33,479 nt of DNA from an uncultured Eubacterium sp. (GTDB lineage: Bacteria; Bacillota; Clostridia; Lachnospirales; Lachnospiraceae). The stretch is taken from NCBI GenBank assembly GCA_910584795.1, contig CAJUBZ010000016.1, positions 1-33,479 on the forward strand. Reading direction: 5' to 3'. Positions 9,513-17,587 of this stretch are shown here, in pieces. The notes beneath the pieces were generated by a model, which did no database searches, was not told the DNA's origin, and saw only the letters and a list, made by a program, of their open reading frames with translations. A program made the translations under genes and the position numbers. Each line of letters begins with the position of its first letter. Position 1 is the stretch's first letter.

Positions 9513-10508
9513 TTATTTTATAATCCCACAAGACTCCCGCTCAATAATTTCACAAGACATTTTCACTTTAATTGGAGTTGACAATGTAAGATTAGAAGAA
9601 GCAAATAAAAAATTCACACCATATTGTCCCATATCATATGCCGGGGCATGTACCGTTGTAAGGGCCGGTGTTGTAAACTCACACAAATCTACATCATCAA
9701 AACCGATAATTGAAATATCTTCCGGTATTCTCAATCCATTCTCATGAATTGCTTTCATTGCTCCAATTGCAATATGATCACTGGCTGCAAATACAGCAGT
9801 TGGAACATTCTTCTCCTGTATCAGTTCTGACATCATCCCGTATCCGGATTCAACGGAATACATTCCCTCTTTCAAATATTGACTGCCATCAAGATGATGT
9901 CTGTTACAATATTTCAGATAATATTTCTTCCTATCGTCATCAAATGTAACTCCCTGCTCAACAAATTCCTTTCCTCCCAAAAAGCCTATTTTTTTATGTC
10001 CTCTTGATTCCAGATATTCCATAACATCATACACTGCCTTTTTAAAATCCAATGAAAAAGTAGTTACAGAATATTCCTCCACTTCCATATCCAAAAATAC
10101 AATATTTTTAGATAGTTTTATCAATTTGTTTACTTCACCATAACTGAATTTTCCGATACATATCAATCCATCTATATTTTCTAATTGCTCCATATAATTC
10201 ACGTCAGATTTAAAGACTCTGACAATTTGTATACAATTCTTAATACAAAAGTCCTCAATTCCTTTTCTTATCATAAAATAATAACTGTCTTTCGTCTCCT
10301 GCTCAGGAGAAAACCATTGAACAATCCCCAGCTTAAATGCTGCCTTACCCTGCTTAACATTTTTCTTATAGTTTAATTTTTTCGCAGTCTCTATGACCTT
10401 TTGCTTCGTTTCCAATGAAGTTTTTAATGAAACATCATTATTCAATATTCTTGAAACTGTTGATGCACTTACTCCTGCCATTTTTGCTATATCACGAATC
10501 GTTGCCAT
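9513..10508 (-). CDS. LacI/GalR-family transcriptional regulator
   Basis: A 331-residue repressor. The N-terminal helix-turn-helix and hinge (ATIRDIAKMAGVSASTVSRI, residues 2-21) is canonical. The periplasmic-binding-protein-like effector domain follows and ends with IGFDDVDLCEFTTPALTTV, typical of GalR proteins. GGAGGA precedes the start codon. It is transcribed divergently from galK-galT across a 200-base gap with several palindromes, so it likely represses galKT (and possibly itself) and is released by galactose or a phosphorylated or disaccharide derivative. Confidence 0.92.
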   Translation of the reverse strand: MATIRDIAKMAGVSASTVSRILNNDVSLKTSLETKQKVIETAKKLNYKKNVKQGKAAFKLGIVQWFSPEQETKDSYYFMIRKGIEDFCIKNCIQIVRVFKSDVNYMEQLENIDGLICIGKFSYGEVNKLIKLSKNIVFLDMEVEEYSVTTFSLDFKKAVYDVMEYLESRGHKKIGFLGGKEFVEQGVTFDDDRKKYYLKYCNRHHLDGSQYLKEGMYSVESGYGMMSELIQEKNVPTAVFAASDHIAIGAMKAIHENGLRIPEDISIIGFDDVDLCEFTTPALTTVHAPAYDMGQYGVNFLFASSNLTLSTPIKVKMSCEIIERESCGIIK

Positions 10509-10545
10509 AATCTTCCTCCGAGAATTATTTTTATTTTATTGGCTA

Positions 10546-10575
10546 ATTATAACATACCACTTGTGAAAATGTCAC
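10546..10575 (-). promoter_or_regulatory. Promoter of the lacI/galR-type gene
   Basis: On the minus strand GTGACA (10575-10570) and TATAAT (10551-10546) are separated by 18 bases, 37 bases before the repressor start. The -35 overlaps a small inverted repeat, GTGA-N5-TCAC (10563-10575). Confidence 0.6.
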
Positions 10576-10579
10576 TTTT

Positions 10580-10692
10580 TTTAGTAAATTTTTGTGCAGT
10601 TTACTCAAACTTTATTTTTTCAATCATTTTGTCTTGATTTTTTTATGAAACAGCAGTATGTTTTAGTTAACAATATTTTTGTTTACTAAACA
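10580..10692. promoter_or_regulatory. Candidate LacI-family operators in the galR-galK gap
   Basis: Three related motifs are visible. TGTTTACTAAACA at 10680-10692 is a perfect 13-bp palindrome located between the galK -10 box and the galK ribosome binding site. TTTAGTTAACAA overlaps and follows the galK -10 region at 10662-10673. TTTAGTAAA (10580-10588) and GTTTACTCAAAC (10599-10610) form an inverted pair between the two divergent promoters. The half-site GTTTAC/GTAAAC fits LacI-family operators. Assignment to the adjacent repressor is inferred. Confidence 0.55.
10634..10662 (+). promoter_or_regulatory. Promoter of galK-galT
   Basis: TTGATT (10634-10639) and TATGTT (10657-10662) are separated by 17 bases, 47 bases upstream of the chosen galK ATG. 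A palindromic operator candidate lies directly downstream, as expected for repressor blocking. Confidence 0.55.
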
Positions 10693-10708
10693 TTGTGAGG
10701 TGTATATT

Positions 10709-11992
10709 ATGACAAATTCTAATTTATTACAAACTCAATTTCTCAATCATGATTTTGATGATAGACTAAAAGACATTTATGGAAACGATGAAGAGATACT
10801 TACATATCAGTTGGAGCGTTACAATAATGCAATCCAACAATATAATGACTTGTTTGGAACAGATGATGTAGAAATTTACAGTGCGCCGGGCAGAACCGAA
10901 GTATGTGGCAATCATACAGACCACCAGAATGGTATGGTTCTTGCTGCTTCTATCAATTTAGATGCTATTGCCATTGTAGGGAAAAATAATCATCATACAA
11001 TAGAAATCAAGTCGGAAGGCTATCCTCTTCTCCAATTCGATTGCAATCATCTTGACATGATTGAAACTGAAAAAGAGACTACGACAGCTCTTGTTAAAGG
11101 AGTCCTGAGTAAAATGAAAAATGAAGGTTACCAAATCGGACCTTTTAAAGCCTATATTACCAGTGATGTTTTCAGTGGCTCCGGTCTTTCTTCTTCCGCC
11201 GCTTTTGAATCATTAATTGGAACAATTATCTCCGGGCTGTTTAATAATATGTCTATATCCCCCGTTGAAATAGCAATGATCGGACAATACGCTGAAAATG
11301 TTTATTTTGGAAAGCCTTGCGGATTGATGGATCAGATGGCATGCTCTGTTGGAGATTTCGTTCATATTGACTTTAAAAATCCGGAAAAACCTGTCGTAAA
11401 CAAAATCGAATTTGACATTGCTGAAAAAGGCTACAGTTTATGTATTGTCGATACCAAAGGCTCCCACGCAAATCTGACGGACGATTATGCAGCCATTCCA
11501 ACCGAAATGAAAGAGATTGCAGACTTTTTTAATAAAGAGCATTTATCAGAAATAACAAAGCAGGATTTTATAGAGAATCTTCCAAATATTTATGGCAAAG
11601 CAAGTGACCGCTCTATATTAAGAGCATTTCACTTTTTCAACGAAAACGAACGTGTGGCAACAGCTGCCCAAATGCTGTCAGAAAATAATTTTGAAGCATT
11701 CCTAAGCATAATTAAGGAATCCGGTACTTCTTCCTATCAATTCCTGCAAAATGTTTATTCCAATAAATACGAGCAGACACAGCCCGTCCCAATCACCTTG
11801 GCAATGAGTGAATATTTTCTTGGTAATAATGGAGTGTGTCGTATACACGGTGGAGGTTTTGCCGGAACAATTCAGGCTTTTGTAAAAACTGATTTCGTTC
11901 CTGAATATAAAAAACAAATTGAAAAAATTCTAGGCTTAGGTACATGCCATGTACTAAAAATCAGAAAATATGGAGGTATGAAGGTTTTATGA
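10709..11992 (+). CDS. galK: Galactokinase
   Basis: A 427-residue GHMP-family kinase that phosphorylates alpha-D-galactose with ATP, the first Leloir step. The galactose-binding signature APGRTEVCGNHTDHQNG lies at residues 59-75, the GHMP ATP loop GSGLSSSAAFE at 157-167, and the third motif CRIHGGGFAG at 377-386. I choose the ATG at 10709 because GAGGTG lies about seven bases before it; a frame from 10679 would place its start within the operator palindrome. The stop codon overlaps the galT start (ATGA at 11989-11992), showing translational coupling. Confidence 0.96.
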   Translation: MTNSNLLQTQFLNHDFDDRLKDIYGNDEEILTYQLERYNNAIQQYNDLFGTDDVEIYSAPGRTEVCGNHTDHQNGMVLAASINLDAIAIVGKNNHHTIEIKSEGYPLLQFDCNHLDMIETEKETTTALVKGVLSKMKNEGYQIGPFKAYITSDVFSGSGLSSSAAFESLIGTIISGLFNNMSISPVEIAMIGQYAENVYFGKPCGLMDQMACSVGDFVHIDFKNPEKPVVNKIEFDIAEKGYSLCIVDTKGSHANLTDDYAAIPTEMKEIADFFNKEHLSEITKQDFIENLPNIYGKASDRSILRAFHFFNENERVATAAQMLSENNFEAFLSIIKESGTSSYQFLQNVYSNKYEQTQPVPITLAMSEYFLGNNGVCRIHGGGFAGTIQAFVKTDFVPEYKKQIEKILGLGTCHVLKIRKYGGMKVL

Positions 11993-13497
11993 ATATAGAA
12001 AATATTATGTTGGATAAAAATATAAAAAAATTAGTTCAGTATGGCATAAATAAAAATCTGATACCCGAGTGCGAGCGCAACTACGCAATTAATATGCTTT
12101 TAGATATTTTTGAAAAAAAAGATTATACAGATCCCGATATTGCCGACGAAGATATTTGTTTCGATGATATTTTAAAAGCTCTGACAGATGAGGCTTGCAG
12201 ATTACATATCATTGAGGATAGTATCACCTACAGAGATTTATTTGATACAAAACTTATGAATTGCATTATGCCCCGTCCTTCACAGGTCATTGATGAATTC
12301 TGGCAAAAATATGACATATCCCCCTCTGTTGCCACGGACTTTTACTATGAATTCAACCAGGATAGCAATTACATAAGACGTACTCGGATAGAAAAAGATT
12401 TAAAATGGACTGTCCCTTCAAAATACGGTGAATTGGACATTACAATCAATCTTTCCAAACCTGAGAAAGATCCAACGGCGATTGCCGCTGCAAGAAATAC
12501 CACAGCTTCAACTTATCCTAAATGCCAACTATGTTTGGAAAATGAAGGCTATGCAGGAAGCGTTTCACATCCAGCAAGACAGAACCACCGCATTATTCCA
12601 ATAACTATCTGTGGTTCCCAGTGGGGATTCCAGTATTCCCCATATGTATATTACAATGAACACTGTATCGCATTTAACGGACAACACGTTCCAATGAAAA
12701 TAGACAAGTCTGCATTTTGTAAACTTTTTGATTTTATTAAAATCTTTCCTCATTATTTTATTGGTTCCAATGCAGACTTACCCATTGTCGGCGGTTCAAT
12801 TTTAAGTCACGACCATTTTCAAGGCGGCAATTATACTTTTGCCATGGCAAAAGCTGACAACATTAAAACCTTTCATGTTAAAGGCTTTGAAGATATCGAA
12901 TGTGGGATTCTAAACTGGCCTCTGTCTGTTATCAGACTGAAAAGCAGAGATTCTGACAGACTTATAGATTTGGCAGACCACATTCTTACCATGTGGCGTT
13001 CCTACACAGATACTTCTGCTTTCATTTATGCAGAAACTGGCGGGGAACCCCATAATACAATTACACCAATCGCAAGATTTAGAGACGGTCTGTTTGAATT
13101 AGACCTTACACTTAGAAATAATATTACAACAGAGGAACATCCTCTTGGGTTGTTCCATCCTCATAGCAGGCTTCATCATATCAAAAAAGAAAATATTGGT
13201 CTAATTGAAGTGATGGGGCTTGCCGTCCTCCCTTCCCGATTAAAATGGGAAATGGAACTTTTAGCTGAGTATATACTATCTGGAAAAAACATAAAAGCAA
13301 ATTCAGAAATTGCCAAACATGCTACTTGGGTTGATGAATTTCTTCCACAATATACGGATATTACTTCAGATACTATTATGGAAATTCTCAAAACTGAAAT
13401 TGGAAAAGTTTTTGTGGAGGTTTTAGAAGATGCCGGAGTATTCAAGTGCACAGAAGAAGGTATCGATGCTTTCATGCGATTTGTCAAAACTTTATAA
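11989..13497 (+). CDS. galT: UDP-glucose--hexose-1-phosphate uridylyltransferase, class II
   Basis: A 502-residue protein of the Firmicutes class II galT family, which is longer than the roughly 350-residue E. coli type. The catalytic-region motif GGSILSHDHFQGG near residue 272 replaces the classical HPHxQ. ARNTTASTYPKCQLCLENEGYAG and HNTITPIARFRDG are further family segments. It swaps UMP between UDP-glucose and galactose-1-phosphate. The ATG at 11989 overlaps the galK TGA, with GGAGG 12 bases upstream. A strong terminator follows 30 bases after the stop, so galK-galT is a two-gene unit. galE must lie elsewhere. Confidence 0.95.
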   Translation: MNIENIMLDKNIKKLVQYGINKNLIPECERNYAINMLLDIFEKKDYTDPDIADEDICFDDILKALTDEACRLHIIEDSITYRDLFDTKLMNCIMPRPSQVIDEFWQKYDISPSVATDFYYEFNQDSNYIRRTRIEKDLKWTVPSKYGELDITINLSKPEKDPTAIAAARNTTASTYPKCQLCLENEGYAGSVSHPARQNHRIIPITICGSQWGFQYSPYVYYNEHCIAFNGQHVPMKIDKSAFCKLFDFIKIFPHYFIGSNADLPIVGGSILSHDHFQGGNYTFAMAKADNIKTFHVKGFEDIECGILNWPLSVIRLKSRDSDRLIDLADHILTMWRSYTDTSAFIYAETGGEPHNTITPIARFRDGLFELDLTLRNNITTEEHPLGLFHPHSRLHHIKKENIGLIEVMGLAVLPSRLKWEMELLAEYILSGKNIKANSEIAKHATWVDEFLPQYTDITSDTIMEILKTEIGKVFVEVLEDAGVFKCTEEGIDAFMRFVKTL

Positions 13498-13526
13498 CCT
13501 TCTCAAGTTTAAGTCCCTTTTCCCAC

Positions 13527-13557
13527 AAAAAAAGATGTTCTCTCGAACATCTTTTTT
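13527..13557. terminator. Bidirectional terminator between galT and tRNA-Leu
   Basis: AAAAAAGATGTTC, loop TCTC, GAACATCTTTTTT: a 13-bp perfect stem with T runs on both strands. It ends galKT on the plus strand and the tRNA transcript on the minus strand (the tRNA 3' end is at 13559). Confidence 0.9.
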
Positions 13558-13558
13558 A

Positions 13559-13638
13559 TGCGGGTGACAGGACTTGAACCTGCACGGTCTCCCACTAGAA
13601 CCTAAATCTAGCGCGTCTGCCAATTCCGCCACACCCGC
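13559..13638 (-). tRNA. tRNA-Leu, anticodon UAG
   Basis: On the minus strand the acceptor GCGGGTG (13638-13632) pairs with CACCCGC (13566-13560), followed by discriminator A. The anticodon stem CTAGA/TCTAG encloses loop TTTAGGT, giving anticodon TAG. A long class II variable arm (TGGGAGACCGT) and the T arm CAGGTTCAAGTCCTG are present. CCA is not encoded. Confidence 0.95.
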
Positions 13639-13646
13639 GTAAGTAT
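13622..13646 (-). repeat. Original of a 25-bp duplication spanning the tRNA-Leu 5' end
   Basis: AATTCCGCCACACCCGCG plus TAAGTAT (plus-strand order). It covers the first 17 bases of the tRNA and eight bases of 5' leader. An identical copy lies at 13712-13736, 90 bases upstream in the transcription direction. Confidence 0.85.
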
Positions 13647-13683
13647 TTCACAAAGTGTAAAGGCTTCACATAACTTCGACTTG

Positions 13684-13700
13684 CGAAATCAAAGATTTCG
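13684..13700. repeat. Perfect short hairpin between tRNA gene and its partial copy
   Basis: CGAAATC-AAA-GATTTCG, a perfect 7-bp stem with a 3-base loop and no T run. It lies in the insert that separates the truncated tRNA copy from the real gene. In the minus-strand transcript it would fold directly after the truncated tRNA 5' end. Confidence 0.7.
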
Positions 13701-13711
13701 AGTCTCACCTA

Positions 13712-13736
13712 AATTCCGCCACACCCGCGTAAGTAT
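13712..13736 (-). pseudogene. Truncated second copy of the tRNA-Leu 5' end
   Basis: 25 of 25 bases are identical to 13622-13646: GCGGGTGTGGCGGAATT plus the same leader. After that the sequence departs completely from tRNA-Leu (TAGGTGAGACTCG on the minus strand). The copy lies between the consensus promoter and the intact gene, so it would be part of the precursor transcript and offers a decoy 5' end for RNase P. Confidence 0.75.
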
Positions 13737-13751
13737 CTTGCGACCTTTTTA

Positions 13752-13779
13752 ATTATAACTATTTTTTCTATTTTGTCAA
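13752..13779 (-). promoter_or_regulatory. Consensus promoter driving tRNA-Leu
   Basis: On the minus strand a perfect TTGACA (13779-13774), a 16-base spacer and a perfect TATAAT (13757-13752). Initiation near 13745 would transcribe the truncated tRNA copy, the hairpin and then the intact tRNA. Confidence 0.85.
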
Positions 13780-13800
13780 ATGGTTATTGCATTTTATCAC

Positions 13801-13859
13801 ATAACAGTTCAGCCAGCAGCTCAAATACGCTTCGCTTCTTTTCGCTGTTATGGCTCACC
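13801..13859. repeat. 59-bp intergenic repeat, copy 1
   Basis: Begins ATAACAGTTCAGCCAG and ends CTGTTATGGCTCACC. Internal inverted pairs (ATAACAG with CTGTTAT, AGCCA with TGGCT) allow a folded structure. 57 of 59 positions match copy 2 by eye. It encodes nothing convincing. Confidence 0.85.
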
Positions 13860-13881
13860 TCCTAATCTCATTCTTTACTAT

Positions 13882-13940
13882 ATAACAGTTCAGCCAACAG
13901 CTCAAATACGCTTCGCTCCTTTTCGCTGTTATGGCTCACC
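13882..13940. repeat. 59-bp intergenic repeat, copy 2
   Basis: Same unit as 13801-13859 with two base differences and the same orientation, 22 bases further on. Its first 15 bases recur inverted at 14011-14025, so copy 2, the carB terminator and that short arm form a nested inverted structure. Confidence 0.85.
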
Positions 13941-13946
13941 ATATAC

Positions 13947-14005
13947 AAAAAAGAAAAGGAATTCAAAGTCCTGCAAGCAGTCCTTATGAATTCCTTCTCT
14001 TTTTT
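13947..14005 (-). terminator. carB terminator
   Basis: AAAAAAGAAAAGGAATTCA (13947-13965) pairs with TGAATTCCTTCTCTTTTTT (13987-14005), with one mismatch and an extra inner pairing of CTGC with GCAG. It ends the minus-strand carB transcript with a TTTTTT run and could act in both directions. Confidence 0.85.
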
Positions 14006-14010
14006 GTGCA

Positions 14011-14025
14011 TGGCTGAACTGTTAT
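14011..14025. repeat. Inverted 15-bp arm of the 59-bp repeat
   Basis: TGGCTGAACTGTTAT is the exact reverse complement of the first 15 bases of the 59-bp repeat copy at 13882. It brackets the carB terminator, 13 bases downstream of the carB stop codon in the direction of carB transcription. Confidence 0.75.
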
Positions 14026-14037
14026 CACATCCTGCAC

Positions 14038-17000
14038 TTATTTTTCTTTTATTTCACTGTGAAGTGTCTGCAACGGCTTTAATTCGCCCGAAGCATGTTT
14101 CTTCAAATAACTGATGCCCTCTGCTGTAGCCTTTGCTGCCGCAATCGTTGTCATATATGGAGTCTTTGCCTTAATAGCTGCTTTTCTCAAATAACTGTCA
14201 TCATGAACACTCTCTTTACCTGATGGAGAATTAATAATTAAATCAATTTTTCCATTTGTAATTGCATCCAGTACATTTGGACGACCCTCATATAACTTAT
14301 TTATTTTTTCCGCTGGAATACCAGCCTTTGTAATCAAGTCACATGTAGTTCCAGTCGCAAGAATCTTAAATCCACTTTCATATAAACTACGTGCAACTTC
14401 CTCAATATGTTCTTTATCTTTTCTATTAACAGAAATCAATACAGTTCCTTCTAATGGAAGTTTTAACTGTACTCCTTCCTGTGCCTTATAGAAAGCCTCG
14501 CCATAAGAAGTAGATAATCCTAATACTTCACCTGTAGAACGCATTTCCGGTCCTAATACCGGGTCAACCTCCTGGAACATATTAAATGGGAATGCTGCTT
14601 CCTTCACACCATAATATGGTATATCCTGCTCCTTCAGTGCCGGAACAGGTGATGGTCTCCCTGTCAATTCACTTGTAATAATATCTGTGGCAATCGGAAC
14701 CATCCTTGTATTACATACTTTAGAAACCAAAGGAACTGTACGTGACGCACGAGGATTTGCCTCAAGAACATATACTTTTCCCTTCTCAATTGCATACTGC
14801 ATATTCATAAGACCTTTTACATGCATTTCCTCCGCAATTTTTCTTGTATATTCCTTAATTGTCTTAACATTATCTTCTGTAATATGAACAGAAGGAATGA
14901 TACAGGCAGAATCTCCTGAATGTACTCCTGCTAACTCAATATGTTCCATTACAGCCGGTACAAACGCATGTGTTCCATCACTGATAGCATCTGCTTCACA
15001 CTCTAATGCATTATTTAAGAAACGGTCAATTAATATTGGTCTGTCCGGTGTAACACCTACTGCAGCCTTCATATAATCTGTCATACTGGCATCATCATAA
15101 ACTACTTCCATACCACGTCCACCTAACACATAAGAAGGACGTACCATTACCGGATAACCGATAGAATTTGCAATCTCAGTTGCTTCTTCTACTGTTGTAG
15201 CCATTCCTGATTCCGGCATAGGAATATCTAATTTTTCCATCATCTCACGGAATAAATCTCTATCTTCTGCCAAATCAATAACTGATGGAGATGTACCAAG
15301 AATCTTAACACCATTCTTTTCCAAATCTGCTGCCAGATTCAATGGGGTCTGTCCACCAAACTGTGCGATAACACCCAACGGTTTTTCTTTTTTATAAATG
15401 CTCAGAACGTCTTCCAATGTAAGTGGTTCAAAATATAATTTATCAGAAGTATCGTAATCTGTAGATACGGTCTCCGGATTACAGTTTACAATAATTGTCT
15501 CAAATCCTAACTTCTTCAATGCAAGAGATGCATGTACACAGCAGTAATCAAACTCGATACCCTGACCAATTCTGTTTGGACCACCACCAAGAATCATAAT
15601 CTTCTTATTTTCTGATACCGGATTCTTATCCTCTGCATTATATGTAGAATAATAATATGCACTATCCTCTGTGCCACTTACGTGAACACCTTCCCATGCT
15701 TCTTCCACACCTAAAGCAATACGCTTGTTTCTAATATCTTCTTCCGGAATTTCTAAAATCTGGCTTAAATATTTATCAGAAAATCCGTCTTTCTTTGCCT
15801 GAATTAACAATTCATCTGTTGGAAGTGCGCCCTTGTATGCAAGAAGTGCCTCTTCTTCTTCCACTAATTCTTTCATCTGTTCGATAAAGTAATGTTTTAC
15901 TTTTGTAATCTCAAAGATTTCGTCTGCTGTAGCCCCCTTACGAAGCGCTTCATACATGATAAAATGACGTTCACTGGAAGGTGTAATCAACATCTTAAGC
16001 AATTCATCCTTTGATAGAGAATCAAAGTTGTTTGCATGTCCTAAACCATAACGTCCTGTTTCCAAACTTCTGATTGCCTTCTGGAAAGCTTCCTTATAGT
16101 TTTTACCGATGCTCATGACTTCACCTACGGCACGCATCTGTGTACCTAGTTTATCTTCAACACCTTTGAACTTTTCAAATGCCCAGCGTGCAAACTTAAT
16201 TACAACATAATCTCCGTCAGGAACATACTTATCCAATGTTCCATATTTTCCACATGGGATATCCTTCAATGTCATTCCTGTTGCCAGCATTGCAGAAACC
16301 AACGCAATAGGGAAACCTGTCGCCTTTGAAGCGAGGGCTGAAGAACGTGATGTACGTGGGTTAATTTCAATAACAATAATACGGTCTGAAATCGGATCAT
16401 GAGCAAACTGTACATTTGTTCCACCGATAACCTGTACCTTATCGACAATTTTATAAGCCTGTTCCTGAAGTCTCTTCTGACATTCTTCTGAAATCGTCAA
16501 CATCGGAGCGGAACAGAATGAATCACCCGTATGCACACCCAGTGGGTCAATATTCTCAATAAAGCATACTGTTATCATATTTCCTTCACAGTCACGGACA
16601 ACTTCTAATTCTAATTCTTCCCATCCCAAAATAGACTCTTCTACAAGAACCTGGCCTACAAGACTTGCCTGGAGTCCTCTGGCACAGACTGTTCTTAACT
16701 CTTCTTTATTATATACGAGACCTCCGCCTGCACCACCCATGGTGTATGCCGGACGAAGAACTACCGGATATCCTAATTTATCAGCAATAGCCAGTGCTTC
16801 ATCTACTGTATAAGCAACTTCACTACGTGCCATTTCGATACCAAGGCTATCCATTGTCTTTTTAAATTCAATACGATCCTCACCACGCTCAATCGCATCT
16901 ACCTGAACGCCGATAACCTTAACATTATATTTGTCCAATATTCCCTTTTGATAAAGTTCTGAACAAAGATTTAATCCTGACTGCCCTCCAAGGTTTGGAA

Positions 17001-17259
17001 GCAGTGCATCAGGACGCTCTTTTGCTATAATCTGCTCAAGACGCTCTGCATTCAATGGTTCAATATATGTCACATCCGCTGTTTCCGGATCTGTCATAAT
17101 TGTTGCAGGGTTTGAGTTAACCAACACAATTTCATAACCAAGCTTTCTAAGAGCCTTGCATGCCTGTGTGCCGGAATAATCAAATTCACAAGCCTGTCCA
17201 ATAATAATAGGACCTGAGCCTATAATAAGTACTTTGTTTATATCTGTTCTTTTTGGCAT
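14038..17259 (-). CDS. carB: Carbamoyl-phosphate synthase large subunit
   Basis: A 1073-residue protein, the full family length. It has two homologous ATP-grasp halves, starting with GSGPIIIGQACEFDYSG (about 14-30) and GGGPNRIGQGIEFDYCC (about 560-576), and a C-terminal methylglyoxal-synthase-like allosteric domain (about 940-1060) with ILATGTT. It makes carbamoyl phosphate from bicarbonate, ammonia (from the glutaminase subunit) and two ATP, for pyrimidines and arginine. AGGAGG lies nine bases before the ATG. The small subunit carA is not adjacent: upstream is the divergent agr cluster and downstream is a terminator. carB is therefore a single-gene unit here and its partner must lie elsewhere. 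No PyrR or arginine attenuator is seen in the short leader. Confidence 0.97.
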   Translation of the reverse strand: MPKRTDINKVLIIGSGPIIIGQACEFDYSGTQACKALRKLGYEIVLVNSNPATIMTDPETADVTYIEPLNAERLEQIIAKERPDALLPNLGGQSGLNLCSELYQKGILDKYNVKVIGVQVDAIERGEDRIEFKKTMDSLGIEMARSEVAYTVDEALAIADKLGYPVVLRPAYTMGGAGGGLVYNKEELRTVCARGLQASLVGQVLVEESILGWEELELEVVRDCEGNMITVCFIENIDPLGVHTGDSFCSAPMLTISEECQKRLQEQAYKIVDKVQVIGGTNVQFAHDPISDRIIVIEINPRTSRSSALASKATGFPIALVSAMLATGMTLKDIPCGKYGTLDKYVPDGDYVVIKFARWAFEKFKGVEDKLGTQMRAVGEVMSIGKNYKEAFQKAIRSLETGRYGLGHANNFDSLSKDELLKMLITPSSERHFIMYEALRKGATADEIFEITKVKHYFIEQMKELVEEEEALLAYKGALPTDELLIQAKKDGFSDKYLSQILEIPEEDIRNKRIALGVEEAWEGVHVSGTEDSAYYYSTYNAEDKNPVSENKKIMILGGGPNRIGQGIEFDYCCVHASLALKKLGFETIIVNCNPETVSTDYDTSDKLYFEPLTLEDVLSIYKKEKPLGVIAQFGGQTPLNLAADLEKNGVKILGTSPSVIDLAEDRDLFREMMEKLDIPMPESGMATTVEEATEIANSIGYPVMVRPSYVLGGRGMEVVYDDASMTDYMKAAVGVTPDRPILIDRFLNNALECEADAISDGTHAFVPAVMEHIELAGVHSGDSACIIPSVHITEDNVKTIKEYTRKIAEEMHVKGLMNMQYAIEKGKVYVLEANPRASRTVPLVSKVCNTRMVPIATDIITSELTGRPSPVPALKEQDIPYYGVKEAAFPFNMFQEVDPVLGPEMRSTGEVLGLSTSYGEAFYKAQEGVQLKLPLEGTVLISVNRKDKEHIEEVARSLYESGFKILATGTTCDLITKAGIPAEKINKLYEGRPNVLDAITNGKIDLIINSPSGKESVHDDSYLRKAAIKAKTPYMTTIAAAKATAEGISYLKKHASGELKPLQTLHSEIKEK

Positions 17260-17291
17260 TTACTTCTTCCTCCTAACTAATCCTATCCTAT

Positions 17292-17319
17292 ATTATAATA
17301 AATATATGTCTAGACACAA
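17292..17319 (-). promoter_or_regulatory. Probable carB promoter
   Basis: On the minus strand TTGTGT (17319-17314) and a perfect TATAAT (17297-17292) are spaced 16 bases apart, 33 bases before the carB ATG. The -35 is weak. Confidence 0.45.
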
Positions 17320-17412
17320 GTTTTTTTTAACTTTTTTGTCTATTTTTCGACTTCAGATTCAAAAAATGTATCAAGATAAATTACTTTATTAAAAGATATT
17401 GAGGGAAACTAC

Positions 17413-17574
17413 ATGTTATATACTTTTAAATTTATACCCCTTTCAGTAACATTGTTGTCATTTTTGTTTATTATTTCGATTTTAATGTACAAACTTCTTA
17501 ATTTTGCAACGTTTTTACTTTTTATATTAATTTTCAAAAAACTCTGTTCTAAAATACCTATATCAATTTTGTAA
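17413..17574 (+). CDS. Small hydrophobic peptide upstream of agrB (53 aa)
   Basis: A short open frame that begins ATG at 17413 with GAGGG seven bases upstream and ends TAA at 17574, only 13 bases before the agrB start. Its stop codon is followed directly by the agrB ribosome binding site (AAGAGG). The 53-residue product is nearly all hydrophobic: about residues 9-25 and 28-43 can form one or two membrane helices, with a basic KKLCSK segment near the C-terminus. I do not recognise a family. The tight spacing to agrB and agrD argues that it is a real first gene of the quorum-sensing operon, perhaps a membrane accessory or leader peptide. The start of an opposite-strand frame overlaps it but is less plausible. 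Confidence 0.55.
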   Translation: MLYTFKFIPLSVTLLSFLFIISILMYKLLNFATFLLFILIFKKLCSKIPISIL

Positions 17575-17587
17575 GAGGTACATAAAG

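Noticed and set aside
13801..13940. CRISPR array
   Set aside because: Only two units of 59 bases separated by 22 bases, no cas genes, and the unit has an inverted arm elsewhere; it is an intergenic repeat.
13780..13989. Plus-strand 69-residue frame
   Set aside because: It is the translation of the two 59-bp repeats and the carB terminator; it has no ribosome binding site and a repeat-derived sequence.
17260..17412. Pair of LytTR/AgrA direct repeats in the agr promoter region
   Set aside because: No two convincing 9-bp repeats at the expected spacing were found by eye, so no feature is reported.
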